From Adiantum capillus-veneris (taxonomy: Eukaryota > Streptophyta > Polypodiopsida > Polypodiales > Pteridaceae): 64,000 bases of DNA. How positions within the stretch are numbered: position 1 is the first letter of the stretch; the number at the start of each line of letters is the position of its first letter. The stretch covers positions 16,784,478 through 16,848,477 of the forward strand of contig CM043961.1 of assembly GCA_014529385.2 (NCBI GenBank), read 5' to 3'. The position numbers and the translations under genes were made by a program. The notes beneath the pieces are model-generated. The model made no database searches, was not told where the DNA came from, and saw only the letters and a list, made by a program, of their open reading frames with translations. Shown piece after piece: positions 31,990 to 43,743 of the stretch.

Positions 31990-32857
31990 TGTTTGAGAAC
32001 AGATCGAACGGACACCCAACTGGCCGGACACGTAGCTGGACACCAAATTTATACTCTATTAGTTTTTTGAGCTAGTGTAGTAGTACTCTGTGTAAATCTT
32101 GATTCCAGATTAGTGATCGATTCCCTTAGTTGTAATGTTGTAATGATATTTGTAAAGGTCCATGTGAGTCTGGCCATTTAGAATGCCCTAGGTATAAGGG
32201 TCAATAACCTTAATGTGAAAGGAGGCTTATCTTTAGAGAAGAAGAGAGCTCTGTTGTACGTACGCTTGAGCTACGATTTTGCTCCAACTTGTAATCGACT
32301 TTTCTAATGATTGGGTAATCCGTTTTCAAATCCAAAACTTGCATTGTGTTCCTCTCTCTTTGCTCTTTCAATTAAGTGTAAGCGTTGCCACGCGTCTGTG
32401 AGCTATAATTGCAGATTTGAGTGCTTAAATTTTGACCATAGGAGAGTGTTCCTAGACCATAGGGCAACCTTTCTAGATAGTTCTGTTGCAGTTTTCGGGA
32501 CCTTTTTCATGATGGATCGTGATTTTGATACCTTGTCGGATTGCTACCAGACTTGGTAGGATTGTGTCCCTAGGTGTTCTAGACCTCCTCCTAAAGTTTT
32601 GTTGCATTTCGAATCCGTTTGAGTGCCTAAATGGCGTGATGACCTAGAGCTGTGAGAAAGGACATAGGCAGATTTCCTTGATCATTGAGTGTTGGTTTGC
32701 TTGTAGAGTTATTGTGTTTGATTTTTTAGGTTCACTTCTTGAGATTGGCGATCTCAAAAAGTATCCCTGCCCCATCAAAGTCACTACCCTGAGTATTGAC
32801 ATTATATTAGTACCAAAAAGCTATGTTGCAGACGTCCGTCGCGGCGACCCGCTAACA
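31990..32857 (+). repeat. 5' LTR of the gag-only element
   Basis: 868 bp, from TGTTTGAGAACAGATC to GCGACCCGCTAACA. The same sequence recurs at 41,066-41,345 (truncated) and 42,588-43,467 (solo). Confidence 0.85.
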
Positions 32858-32876
32858 TTGACGCCGCTGTCGGGGA
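32858..32876 (+). promoter_or_regulatory. Primer binding site, tRNA-Asp type
   Basis: TTGACGCCGCTGTCGGGGA follows the LTR directly. It differs by a few bases from TGGCGCCGTTGCCGGGGA, the tRNA-Asp complement common in the plant Tat/Athila gypsy lineage. Confidence 0.7.
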
Positions 32877-33388
32877 TATGATCTTTAGATGGTGAGTGAC
32901 CTCGTGCGTATTTAGAGCGTTCTTTCCTGAAGATTTGTCTCTCCATTCCATTTACACTTTAGCAGTGAAGCAGCTAGACACAGGGTTTAGTGCTTAACAG
33001 AGTCTACAAGTAGAGGACTTGCTATATCTATTTTAAGAAGTAAAGAGGGTTGTGAGTGAGATAGCCAAAAGCATTTCATTCTTTGATTTTCTCTATACTT
33101 TCAGAGTGCTATTCCGTTTTTTGTTTTGACTTTATTTTGTACCGTTCAGTTTGGTTTTGTTTCATGTTTCATTTCAATACTTAGGAGTAGAGTAAGTAGA
33201 AACTACCACCATCAAATTTGGGCTAAAAATTTGAGATATTTTGGCCGAAATGACCATAACTCTGAAATTTTGAAAATTTGATGGTAAAGACCTCAAAAGT
33301 GATCCAAATTCAAAAATTTGTGGATCAAGGGTATCAGCAGACTCTCTAGAAGCAATCTAGAAAGTCTGGCCAGATTTTGTGGAGGAAT

Positions 33389-35093
33389 ATGGATCGCGAT
33401 CCATGTATCCTAGAGACCAATTTTGCAAAAAAGTGACCTGTTACATTGAGCATCAGTGGAAAACTGCTCTGATCAAGTTTGCTTGAAAGAAAAACTCAAA
33501 AATCACATCAGAATTGACTGTTAAGGCAAAAACAACAAAAACAGCAAAACAAGCAGTGTAGACACAAAATTGGGCAAATCTTGAGATTTTGGAATCCAAA
33601 TTAAAAAAGGGGTGAGGTTTGGCTTCTCCAGGGCATAGAGAACCAACACAACAAAATTCATGAAAAAATGCTGCCAAACATGGATCGTGATCCATGTACC
33701 TTTTGACATTTTGGGCTAATATTTAACAAGTACATTCCTGATAACTAGTGGAACAACTTTGCCAAAAGGGACAATGTCAAAGTTGGTCAAAATAGCCAAA
33801 TACAGAAACTAGTCAAAAATCGCAAAGCAAACAAAAAAAACTCACTTTTGACTAGAAAAAAGTTTGTCCAAATTCAAAAAGATTTGGGGAAGAGTATCAC
33901 CATAACATAGACTAAAAGATAACCAAGTTTCATGTCAAAATGTGGTCAAACATGGATCGCGATCCATGTACCTCATGAAAATTTTTGAAAAAGTTTTGGC
34001 TGAGATTTGAGCAGTGGATAGATGAGACATAGACAAACACTTTTCCCAAAAGAACCAAATGCAAAAAGGTTGTGAAAAGTGGTCAAAAGAGCCAAAAATA
34101 GAACAATGTCAAACTGCCACAGCAGACTATAGAAGTCAGTTTTGGTAGGGCAAAACTGATCCAAATTCAAAAAGATTTGTGGAGCAAGCTACAAACATCA
34201 TAAGCTATAAGGACACCAAAAATTCATATCCAAAAATGGTGGAACATGGATCATGATCCATGTATCTTTGAGAAATATTTGGACAGAAACTTTTCCAGCC
34301 TGTAGCAAAGACCATTGTGAACAAAATTCCCCAAAGGGGTTTTGTCAAAAAAGTTCTAAAACTCATCAAAACTACCAAAACCAGTTCAAGGTGAAAACCC
34401 TAAAACAGACTTAGGGATTGACTTTTGCTTGATCTAAAGTGATCCAAATCACATAAAAACCATATAGTAGGGACCAATGAACCAAGGGCAATCTGTGTGC
34501 CAAGTTTCAGTACCATTTGACACATAGGTATATGGATCGTAATCCATGTTCCTTTGTCACAGACTCATACCAAACTTGCACGAACATCACAAGGAATCTA
34601 GTGGTCTTCTCAAAAGTGGATTTGGATATCAAAAACCAAACCAAAACCCTTGAATTGCCAAATACTCTGACAAAGTGACAGAACTGGCCTAACTTTCAAT
34701 CTAGAGATCCTTTTTAAAAAAATTGATACCATAGGACCTCCTAATCATGCTGAATTTGATGGTACCAAGAGAAGTCAATTGGGCTCCAAAAATGGATAGC
34801 AATCCATGTACCCATAGTGAGAGCTTAACCTAAAACTTTCCAAATCGGTAGTGTATACACAAGGAAACATATCCCCAAGTCCAGTTTTGGAAAAAATTTG
34901 AGCAAATTTGGGCTCAAAAAGGAGCAAAACAGGTAATAGCAAAAAACCACAATACAGATCTAGTGTTGGCCATTTGACCTGTCAAAACAAGTCCAAATCC
35001 AAAAATATTTGAGATTTAGCTTGTGGACATAGAGTGCAACAAGCTGCCAAGAGATCAAGTCCATATGTGGTTGAACATGGATCGCGATCCATG
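33389..35093 (+). repeat. Seven-fold array of the palindrome CATGGATCGCGATCCATG
   Basis: Copies lie at 33,389-33,404, 33,679-33,696, 33,951-33,968, 34,245-34,262, 34,532-34,547, 34,792-34,807 and 35,076-35,093, about 260-294 bp apart. The perfect 18-bp form occurs at the third and last positions. Others differ mainly at the central CGCG. The spacers share only weak repeats (aaattcaaaaagatttgtgg). The last copy lies where the gag frame begins (MDRDPC). Confidence 0.9.
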
Positions 35094-36453
35094 TTAGACA
35101 AAGTACAGTGGGTTAGGGGATCCATACGCTCATGTCTCACTCTTCAAACAAGTTTTGAGAGTTGAACAGATTGCAGAATTCTAGACTCGGTATGAGGAAT
35201 CCGGGTTGACATTAGAAGAAACAGCTTTGACGTGGTTCCAAGGACTAACAAGAGATGAATTCCCAAACATAGCACAACTCTTACAAGAGTTCGTAGAGGA
35301 CTTCTCAAAAAGGGGGATCAAACATAACACGGTGTCAAATCTACACTTTCAAACAGAAAAAGGATGAAAAAGTGAAGGAAGCTCTGCTTCACTTCAAACA
35401 ATACATCAAGGGATGTCCTGTGAGAGAGCTACAGCAAGATGAGAGATTATCAGTTCTCTTCATTGATGTCTTAAAAAATGAGATTCTAAAAAAGGACCTA
35501 CATTTGAAAGGATGCACGACATTTGAGCAAGTCACTAGAGAAGCTCTATATCTAGTTGACAATTGCAAGGCCTACGGAGAGGTAAGTGAAGATACAGAAA
35601 ACATGACTAGTAGTGCCTCATCTCCGAAGAGCGAATCAAAAACAAAGAGAAATGTTCAAACTCCTTGGGAACCAATCATTGATCAAGTGGTTGAAGGGGT
35701 GATTAGAAGAATAAATGAAGGCTACCAACAAAGCCTAAATGTGTGACAACCTCAATTGAAAAGATATAATACTTGTGGAGGGGATCATCCCACTCCATGG
35801 TGTAGCATTCAGCCAAAGCCACAACGTATGTTAGGGCAACAACCACCTCTTTTGGTTGATGGTAGAGTTGTAGTCAAATACACTCAGCCAACACATATGC
35901 CACAACCTACAAGAAACTAATACTCCATGGATGCGAATATGCTCATGTTCATAGCCAATCAAGAGTATGGTTCAAAGAACATCCTCACAAGGCAAGAACA
36001 AGCATTGGTTGGATCACCAGCTATGAAACAAGAAGGTCCATGCTATGAGTGCGGAGGTGACCATTGGGCACGAAGTTGTCCAAACAAGGGTCCACAAATA
36101 GAATTATTTGTATTTTGTGAACTTTGTGGGATAGACAATCTACGCCAACACTGTGCTAAGAATCCATACTACAAAGGGAAAATAACAATGAATGTTGTAG
36201 GTGTGATGCCTTCTTCAAGCGGATCCGAGGTAGAACCCGCCATTCCTTTAAACGTGATGACTCAAGCTCAAGCTACTAGAAACAAACCAGCTGAGGAAAC
36301 CACATTGCCTATTCAAACAGAAATCGAGAACATATTGGTGAGAACAGGAAGAAAATCATGGAAAGCCAAAAGAGACAAAATGAAAGCAAAAAGGCTACAA
36401 GGAAAAGCTGCATTAGAAACTATACTAAATCAAATAAAAGAACAGCTTAGATA
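35094..36453 (+). pseudogene. Gypsy gag relic with CCHC knuckle
   Basis: Frames interrupted by stops and a frameshift near 35,363 encode a gag domain: GDPYAHVSLFKQVL, TALTWFQGL, FVEDFSKRG, then KEALLHFKQYIKGCP and FIDVLKNEIL. A zinc knuckle CYECGGDHWARSC lies near 36,041. Several TAG/TGA codons break it (for example near 35,097, 35,198 and 35,745). Confidence 0.75.
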
Positions 36454-38090
36454 AGAGCAAGAAACCAAGAAAAACGCAAAGGGACCTAAAGAGTCAAAGA
36501 TTAACTCGGGAGGTTCAATCTTGGTCGACAAAGTCTTTGAACCTTTGGAGGCGATCTTGAAATCTTATGGTGTTAGGTTAAAGACCAATCAAACCCAAGA
36601 GGATCGATGGCTAACGTATCCTCATCCAAGGTATGAAAAAGAGAGGTTGCAAATGTGCAAGGAGCTCATCCAAAAGGCCCAAGCTCTTATAGAACCACAT
36701 GTTCCAGATGCTCCAAAAATGGAGGTGCTAATCCGTGATAAAGTCCAGGAATTGGAGATCCAAGGTATTGTAAATAGAGACCACAAAGAGTCGAGAGTTG
36801 AGTCACATTTAAATACAAGGAAAGCAGTCAATACAACAGATGGAATGCATTCACAAGCACCTATGCCGATTCGTGAAGTGGAAGAACAATGGCCACAGGA
36901 TCTGTGGGAGGATATTCAAAACAGAAAAGATGGAAGTGCAACACTTCAGTTAGCTCCTGTCACTAAGATCCACCTCGAACATGAGCTCTACCCAAATGAT
37001 ATCCGATCATTGTACGGTGATGCAGGTACGAGATATCGAAAGGCAACAAACCTCAGTCATTGAAGACGTTACCTTCATTCAAAGGCAACAATGAAACTAG
37101 ATCAGAAGTAAAAAAAAGTACCATCTCAATGGAAGGCTAATCCTAAGATGATGGATACCAAAACTCTTCATGAGCTGATGTCGTCCCCTATCCGTTGTAC
37201 GCTAACTCTATCAGAGTTACTGCATATAAGACCTCATCTTTTGGAAGAGGTGGAAACAAACTTGGAAAAAATGGGGTTGGTGGTTCCGCCACCAATTGTT
37301 TCTCCAAAAACACTGAATAACCAAACCCCGAAACAAACTAAACATGAGCCAGTGCCAATGAACAAGGTAGGAGACTATTGTGAAGGTGAAGAAGGAAACA
37401 CGACCTTGCCTATGGAGTACAAAGAAGTAAAAACAGTAGCGATATTGGATAGTGGAGCCGGAATTTTCATAGCCACCAAAGCAATGTGGAAAAAAATAGA
37501 AAAAGCTTGCTCTAAGGAAAACTAGAATGAAACTTCAATTAGCGGACGAGTACCTGGAGAGACCTATTGGTATTTTGGAGCAGATTGTAGTAACCTCTTG
37601 CGGAATCGCATATGAACACACATTCTCTATTATGAATTTTGATGAGAGCAGCAATTTTGATATCATATTGGGCAGACCATTCATGCGCCAGCTCAAAATG
37701 GTACAAGACTGGGGCTATGACTATATCTACTTGAGACACAAAGATGTCACTACAAAAATTAGTGTCAAAGATCATAGTTATAGAGATGTAGAACAAACCC
37801 AGGGGGAAGAATTAAACTCCACAACTGATTTCAAAAGCAAAGTGCATATTTGGATGTACGGAGCTCCTGAGAGTGGAAGTCTTAGAAAGGAAGATTGCAT
37901 CCTAGAGCGTTCAGTACAAGATGAGGCATATGTACCAGAGCCATTTCCAAAGGAGTTATTTGAACCCTTTCGATGGGATCGAATACTGGCCACTCTTGAT
38001 AGGTGTGTGAATGAGGTGACCCTGACTAAATTTTGCGATGAAGATGGGTATGATATAGCTTCGTTATTTACGATATTGATGTTGAAGTAA
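36454..38090 (+). pseudogene. Retroviral-type aspartic protease region
   Basis: Three broken frames. The protease signature AILDSGAGIFIATKAMW lies near 37,437, and FDIILGRPFMRQL (the flap and C-terminal GRPF motif of gypsy proteases) near 37,657. The segment before it is Lys/Glu-rich. Stops at 36,452, 37,061 and 37,523 separate the parts. Confidence 0.7.
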
Positions 38091-41050
38091 GCTAATGAAG
38101 TTTTTGAGTGTGAAAGCCAAAAAGGTAAAATAGATAGCTACGCCATGGAGCATGATGCCAAAGTGCACATGAAGGAAGCGGAGCGACAACGAGAATATAT
38201 CATCATTGACATACCTGAAGAATCAACAAAAGCTGTTTCAAAAAAGTTGACTCCTGAAAAAGTGCAACTAAAAGTAGATGAAGGCAAAAAGCTTCCAAGT
38301 TCAATGGAAAATCTTCAACAAATGCAAGATCAAAAGAAGAACAGGGATAAGAACGAAGATTAATTGTCTCCTACGATGATCAAATTCAACATATGCAGAG
38401 AAACAGGACTAAAAATCACATGTTCAGCTGTGATAGATCCAGAAGCAACAAAGAATCTAATGACTTATGGAACGTGGATCATGATGGGAAAGCCACCAAT
38501 CACCGAGCTAGAGAAGATTGTGTACACAAGTTCAAAAATGCCGATTCCTAGCTTCGAAGAGGCAGAAGTTGTACTCAAGTTGAGTACCGAGGAGTATAAA
38601 GATACTTTCCACATCATCGACTCCCATCACATCAAAGAGAGTCTGGTCCTAGCAGAAAGCTGGAGGAACGTCTTCTTTCAACAACAATTAAAATCTTCAA
38701 CAACAACAATTGTAAGATTTCATGGAACTTCTCAAATCCATGCGGAGAAAGAATCGCCGACCATCGCAAAAAAGGGTAAAGAGAAAGTAAATGCTGAAGG
38801 AGATCAACCTCGCAAGACAACTTTACCTTCAACGAGCCTCCATCAAACTTCCCAAGAAGCCTCTACATCAAGATCCAAACCATCAACAATGCAATGGAAA
38901 CCGAAACAAAAGGTCTATCAACCAAAGTTTATATCACAAAAAAGCATCCAAAAGAAGCCAAAGAGAATCAATCAAGTGCTAGTATCCAAAGAGAATATCC
39001 AAGTCAAAGACCCAGTTTGGATACAACAAACACCATTTCAACCTCAACAACATAAAGTGATAGAGTGGGTAGCATCAAATCAATCAATCACTGCTCAGGG
39101 CTACTTCCATGGAAATGCTAATGTTTGGGCCAAAAAGCCTAAAGTAATAGCCTAGACCTACCCACCTCAACCATCGAGTTCTACAAAGAACAAGACGCAC
39201 TATCAACACAAGGTAAACAACTCGAGCAAGAGAAAGAATAGCAAAAAAGGGCAGAAGAAAAGACCTTCCAAGAAAGCAACACAACATGTATGGGTACCAA
39301 AGTCAGACTTCAACCGAGCTACCCAACCCAGACAGATGAAGCAAAGGATGTTTCTAGTCAAGCTACTCGAATCACAAGGATTTTATGAAGGTAACACACA
39401 AATATGGTTGCCAAAATTTGTAGCTCAATCTGGAACAACCAAGAAATAAGGCAGCACAAGCTTCTACCCAAAAGCAAGCAATGATAACCAACAGCCAACA
39501 TAAGCCTGCTGGAATCTCTAGATGGATACCTCGTCATCAACTCCAAAATTAAGGCTTCTACAAAGGAAATCATCAGATATGGATACCGAAGCCTAGTGTC
39601 AATCAAGCCAAAGTAGAAGAGAAAATGCCAGAGACGGTCACACAAGGACCAAAAACAAGATGGGTTCCAAAATTGCTAGTAGAAACTCAATCACAAAGAA
39701 CCCACACATCTCAACAACCGCTTCTCATGGGAGATAAATCAAAGGCTCCATCAGTCTCTACATCAGCTTAAAGACTTGTTTCACAAAGTAGTGGAAACAT
39801 ACAATAAGCAAGTCAACAAGAGCCAAAATTTGCCAGCCTACTCGACAAAATGGTGGCATCCAATGACCGAAACAATGGAAGAGGCCTAAATTTCCAGAAC
39901 TTATGGAATCGGATTTTTGGCCTTAAACAGGTAAGTCTAAGTCGCCATTAGAAATACATGGCATAAAAGTCAGAGTCGGGCAGCTAAGCCACTAAATGAG
40001 CGAGGTGTTAATCCCAAACCTACATGTAATATTATTTATGGTATAAGCATCTTAGTTATTCTAGGTACTGATCAAGCTGGAAGAGTTGCGCATAATTACG
40101 TTGTGTCGCTCATGCTAGTATAGGTGAGCATAAGAGTCAAAGTCATTGTAGTATAGTGGTAAGTGAAGGAGGAAGTCCAAAAGACACTCACACACTCAGC
40201 ACAGTGAGGTATGAGTGGACAAGCTTCTACACCGAAAACCCTTCTTGGAAATGTGGAAGCTATTGAGACGTCCTTTGATATCGCATGTGTTACATTTGTT
40301 CCTTGAAGCACCCATCAACTCCATCTCTTACACTACATTCTTTTGTTTGATGAATTTCTCGTAAGCATATAGAGTGTCCCATAATTGGCACTTGCATCGG
40401 GTTTTTTACCTTTGGTCATCCAGGTTTTAAGACCCTACTCTAGAAACCCTCATCATCAACTTCTTCTATATATTCCTTCTACATCAGCAATAAATAAATG
40501 CCTACCCACATCAATCGACAACTTGGAGAAAAACATGCAGGTCTCCATATGCTTATCAAGAGAATCTTTTATCTCCTCCAAGGTCCACAACAAAGCTCCA
40601 TTAAACAACGTCAAGTCAAAGAATGGCCTACAACAACAAGCAATGATAAATTCCGCAAGAGACAGATCAACAACAAGCAAAAGTAGCTCACGCAATGCTT
40701 CAACATTGGTGGCCTATTGCAGAAAACTCAAATTACAATGGACATCATAAAAGTCCATGCCACAAAGAGGATTGGTTCTATAAACTCAAAAACAGTAAAA
40801 TCCTTCTTCATGGTGGCCAAGACTAGCAACAAAGAGAGAGAAGGCTGCGCAATGAGAAGAAAAGTTATCTCGACAATCAAAGATCAAATCACGTATCAAT
40901 AACATGGCAGATATGAATCACTCAAGGAAGGGGGGAGCGGAATGTCATCAACGACAAAGCACTTCCCAAGCTGAAGTCCAACCTTGAAGACAAAACTGAA
41001 GACAACCCTATGACAAGACTGAACAAGATCGTGTGAAGGGATGACACGAA
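38091..41050 (+). other. Remaining internal region of the gag-only element, no RT found
   Basis: Includes an open frame at 38,364-39,155. Its start (CSAVIDPEATKNLMTYGTWI, LKLSTEEYKDTFHIID) resembles a second degenerate protease-like fold, followed by a Gln/Lys-rich tail with repeated VW-IPK or VWVPK motifs. From 39,160 to 41,050 only fragments rich in Gln, Lys and Ser are seen. I found no reverse transcriptase YxDD box or integrase zinc finger. Confidence 0.45.
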
Positions 41051-41065
41051 TTAGGAAGGGGGGAA
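41051..41065 (+). promoter_or_regulatory. Polypurine tract
   Basis: TTAGGAAGGGGGGAA lies immediately before the TGTTTG start of the 3' LTR, the expected plus-strand primer. Confidence 0.75.
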
Positions 41066-41342
41066 TGTTTGTGGACAGATCAAACGGGTGCCCAATTGGT
41101 CGAACACGTAGCAGGACACCACATTTGTACTCTATTAGTTTTTCGAGCTAGTGTAGTAATACTCTGTGTAAATCTTGATTCCAGAGTAGTGTATCAATTC
41201 CTTGAGTTGTAATGTTGTAATGATATTTGTAAAGGTCCATGTGAGTCAACCACTGGCCATTTAGAATTCCCTAGGTATAAAGGTCAATAACCTTAATGTG
41301 AAAGGAGGCTTACCTTTAGATAAAAAGAGAGCTCTGTTGTAC

Positions 41343-41345
<3 letters not shown>
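41066..41345 (+). repeat. Truncated 3' LTR
   Basis: Matches the first 280 bp of the 5' LTR up to gttgtacgtac, then stops abruptly at a (TC)n run. The intact LTRs continue gcttgagctacgatttt. Confidence 0.85.

Positions 41346-41402
<57 letters not shown>
41346..41402. repeat. (CT)n microsatellite at a rearrangement junction
   Basis: 57-bp dinucleotide run that joins the truncated LTR to the second copy of the PPR relic (gcaaatttattc...), just as a (TC)n run precedes copy 1 at 24,717. Confidence 0.95.
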
Positions 41403-41405
<3 letters not shown>

Positions 41406-42587
41406 AATTTATTCATTGACCCAAGGTCAACATCAAAGGATATGATTGTGATATTTCTTGATTCTATGTAACCTATTGAGCTACATTTGACACTTGGCAA
41501 GGACACTCAAAAATTATGTTGGTTAGTATGTATGCCAAGTGTAAGATACTGACTTGGTTAAACAAATTGATGGTCAGAGTGTTTGTCAAGGGCTAACACA
41601 AGATTCTAACATGGGCAAACATATGTAGGTGGAGAATATGACTCAAAGACTATCGTCTCTTGGAATGCACTGGTCGCAAGATATGTTCAATACTACAGGT
41701 AGGGCAAATAAGCACTAGGTTGTTTTCAATGAATGCAAGACACATAGATGGGGTTCCAACCAACCCTCTCAATGGACCCCCATACCATTACCAATGTGAT
41801 AATTGCTTTAGATTATATAAATGGAATGCACTTATACAATACCTCAAGGCAAGGCCCTACCTAACCATACAAATGATATAGTTGTTGTGACTATTTAAAA
41901 CGAAGAACCTTTGGGGCTGACTTGATGTGTCCATGAGATCCGACTAAATGTGGGTTGCAGATGGCCACCAAAGCATAGATCTGGGTTTGGTCGGCACATC
42001 CAAAATGAGAGGAATCAAGGGTTGAATGCTGGCTGAAAAAATGAAAATTTGAGATAGCAAAACACAACACATTTAGTGATAAGGTAACATTAAAAGTGGT
42101 GTAGCTAATGGGGCAATGGATAGGCCAATAGATAGAGCTCTAGACTCACGCTGAGATGAATAGAAAATGGTATCTCGAAGCATGTGGCACACGGCAAGAA
42201 GTTGATATGGGCAAACTAAAATTTTCATGATGAGATTGTTAGTTAAGGGCCCTAGACTTGGAAGAAATTGTTTTTGGGTTGACCTTTATGCATTGTTTTT
42301 GCTCCCTTTGTGAACAGCTATTCACAAAAGGAAACACATGGTTGGCAAGGTACATGTTTGGATAGTTATCTTTGGGAGAGTATTGATTGCAAAATATTCC
42401 CAATCGCATAAGGACCTTCAGTAGTGTGCTATTTGTATTGAATGTGGAGTGAGGGTTTCTCCAAATTCAATCACCTATGATTGCATCTCAAGCGTGTTTG
42501 ACGTGATTTAAGATATTGATATGGGAAAGATAATTCTAATGAGATAATTAGTTAGGGGTTTTGTACATAACATTATCAATGGAAAAG
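41403..42587 (+). pseudogene. PPR pseudogene, copy 2
   Basis: Near-identical to 24,717-25,545 plus 31,649-31,989, without the 6.1-kb insertion. It contains the same TIVSWNALVARYVQY-type phrase near 41,655 and the SITYDCI phrase near 42,468. It is broken at 42,588 by a solo LTR at the same site as in copy 1. Confidence 0.7.
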
Positions 42588-43467
42588 TGTTTGAGAACAG
42601 ATCGAATGGGCACCCAACTGGCCAGACACATAGCCGGACACCAAATTTGTACTCTATTAGTTTTCCAAGCTAGTGTTACTCTGTGTAAATCTTGATTCCA
42701 GATTAGTGATCAGTTCCTGTGTAAATCTTGATTCCAGATTAGTGATCAATTCCCTTAGTTGTAATGTTGTAATGATATTTGTAAAGGTTCATGTGAGTCT
42801 GGCCATTTAGAATGCCCTAGGTATAAAGGTCAATAATCTTAATGTGAAAGGAGGCTTATCTTTAGAGAAGAAGAGAGCTCCGTTGTACGTACGCTCGAGC
42901 TACGATTTTGCTCCAACTTGTAGTCAACTTTTCTAATGATTGGGTAATCCGTTTTCAAATCCAAAACTTGCATTGTGTTCCTCTCTCTTTGCTCTTTCAA
43001 TTAAGTGTAAGAATTGTCACGCATCTGTGAGCTAAAATTGCAGATTTGAGTGCTTAAATCACTGTTTTTAGCCATTTTGACCATAGGAGAGTGTTCCTAG
43101 ACCATAAGGCGACCTTTCTGGATAGTTCTGTTGCAGGTTTCAGGACCTTTTTCATGAGCAGACTTGGTAGTATTGTGTCTGTAGGTGTCCTAGACCTCCT
43201 CCTAAAGTTTTGTTGCATTTCGAGTCTGTTCGAGTGCCGAAATGGGGTGATGACATAGAGTTATGGGAAAGGACATAGGCAGATTTCCCTGATCATTGAG
43301 TGTTGGTTTGCTTGTAGAGTTGTGTGTTTGCTTGTTTAGGTTCACTTCTTGAGATTGACGACCGCAAAGAGTCTCCATGCCCCATTCGGGTCACTTCCCT
43401 GAGTATTGACATTATGTTAGTACCAAAAAGCTATGCTATATACGTCCGTCGCGGCGACCTGCTAACA
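42588..43467 (+). mobile_element. Solo LTR of the gag-only family
   Basis: 880 bp, TGTTTGAGAACAGATC to GCGACCTGCTAACA, closely matching 31,990-32,857. It has a 36-bp internal tandem duplication (tgtgtaaatcttgattccag, about 42,683 and 42,719) absent from the other copies. The flanks are ggaaaag and aaaatct, consistent with a short A-rich target duplication. Confidence 0.8.
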
Positions 43468-43560
43468 AAAATCTTTGGATAACCTTTGTCCAATGTGAGG
43501 GTGTCTCTCTAAATGCGATCACCTTTGGTTGCATCGTGAAGGGATCCTTGAGACGAGCTT
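43468..43560 (+). pseudogene. PPR relic resuming after the solo LTR
   Basis: The frame reads NVRVSLNAITFGCIVKGS near 43,490-43,545, the usual continuation of a PLS-type PPR unit. Confidence 0.55.
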
Positions 43561-43674
43561 TAGGTTAGAGAAGCGCACTTAGACTCCATTATTACAGGGT
43601 TTTTTGTTGTCAGATGCATATTTTCATGCACCATCACTATAATATGGACAAATGAAAATGGTCTTTTCTCTCTT

Positions 43675-43678
<4 letters not shown>

Positions 43679-43739
<61 letters not shown>
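43679..43739. repeat. (CT)n microsatellite
   Basis: 61-bp CT run. The - strand open frame across it is only Arg/Glu repeats. Confidence 0.97.

Positions 43740-43743
<4 letters not shown>

Larger units (their letters stand above)
31990..41345 (+). mobile_element. Gag/protease-only gypsy derivative (Tat/Athila-like primer site)
   Basis: It has a 5' LTR, a tRNA-Asp-like primer site, a 2.2-kb leader with repeated palindromes, decayed gag and protease frames, about 2 kb of further sequence without reverse transcriptase or integrase, a purine tract and a truncated 3' LTR. No RT, RNase H or integrase motif is visible in 38-41 kb, so this is a non-autonomous or deleted element. It inserted into the PPR relic after ggaaaag. 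Confidence 0.8.
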
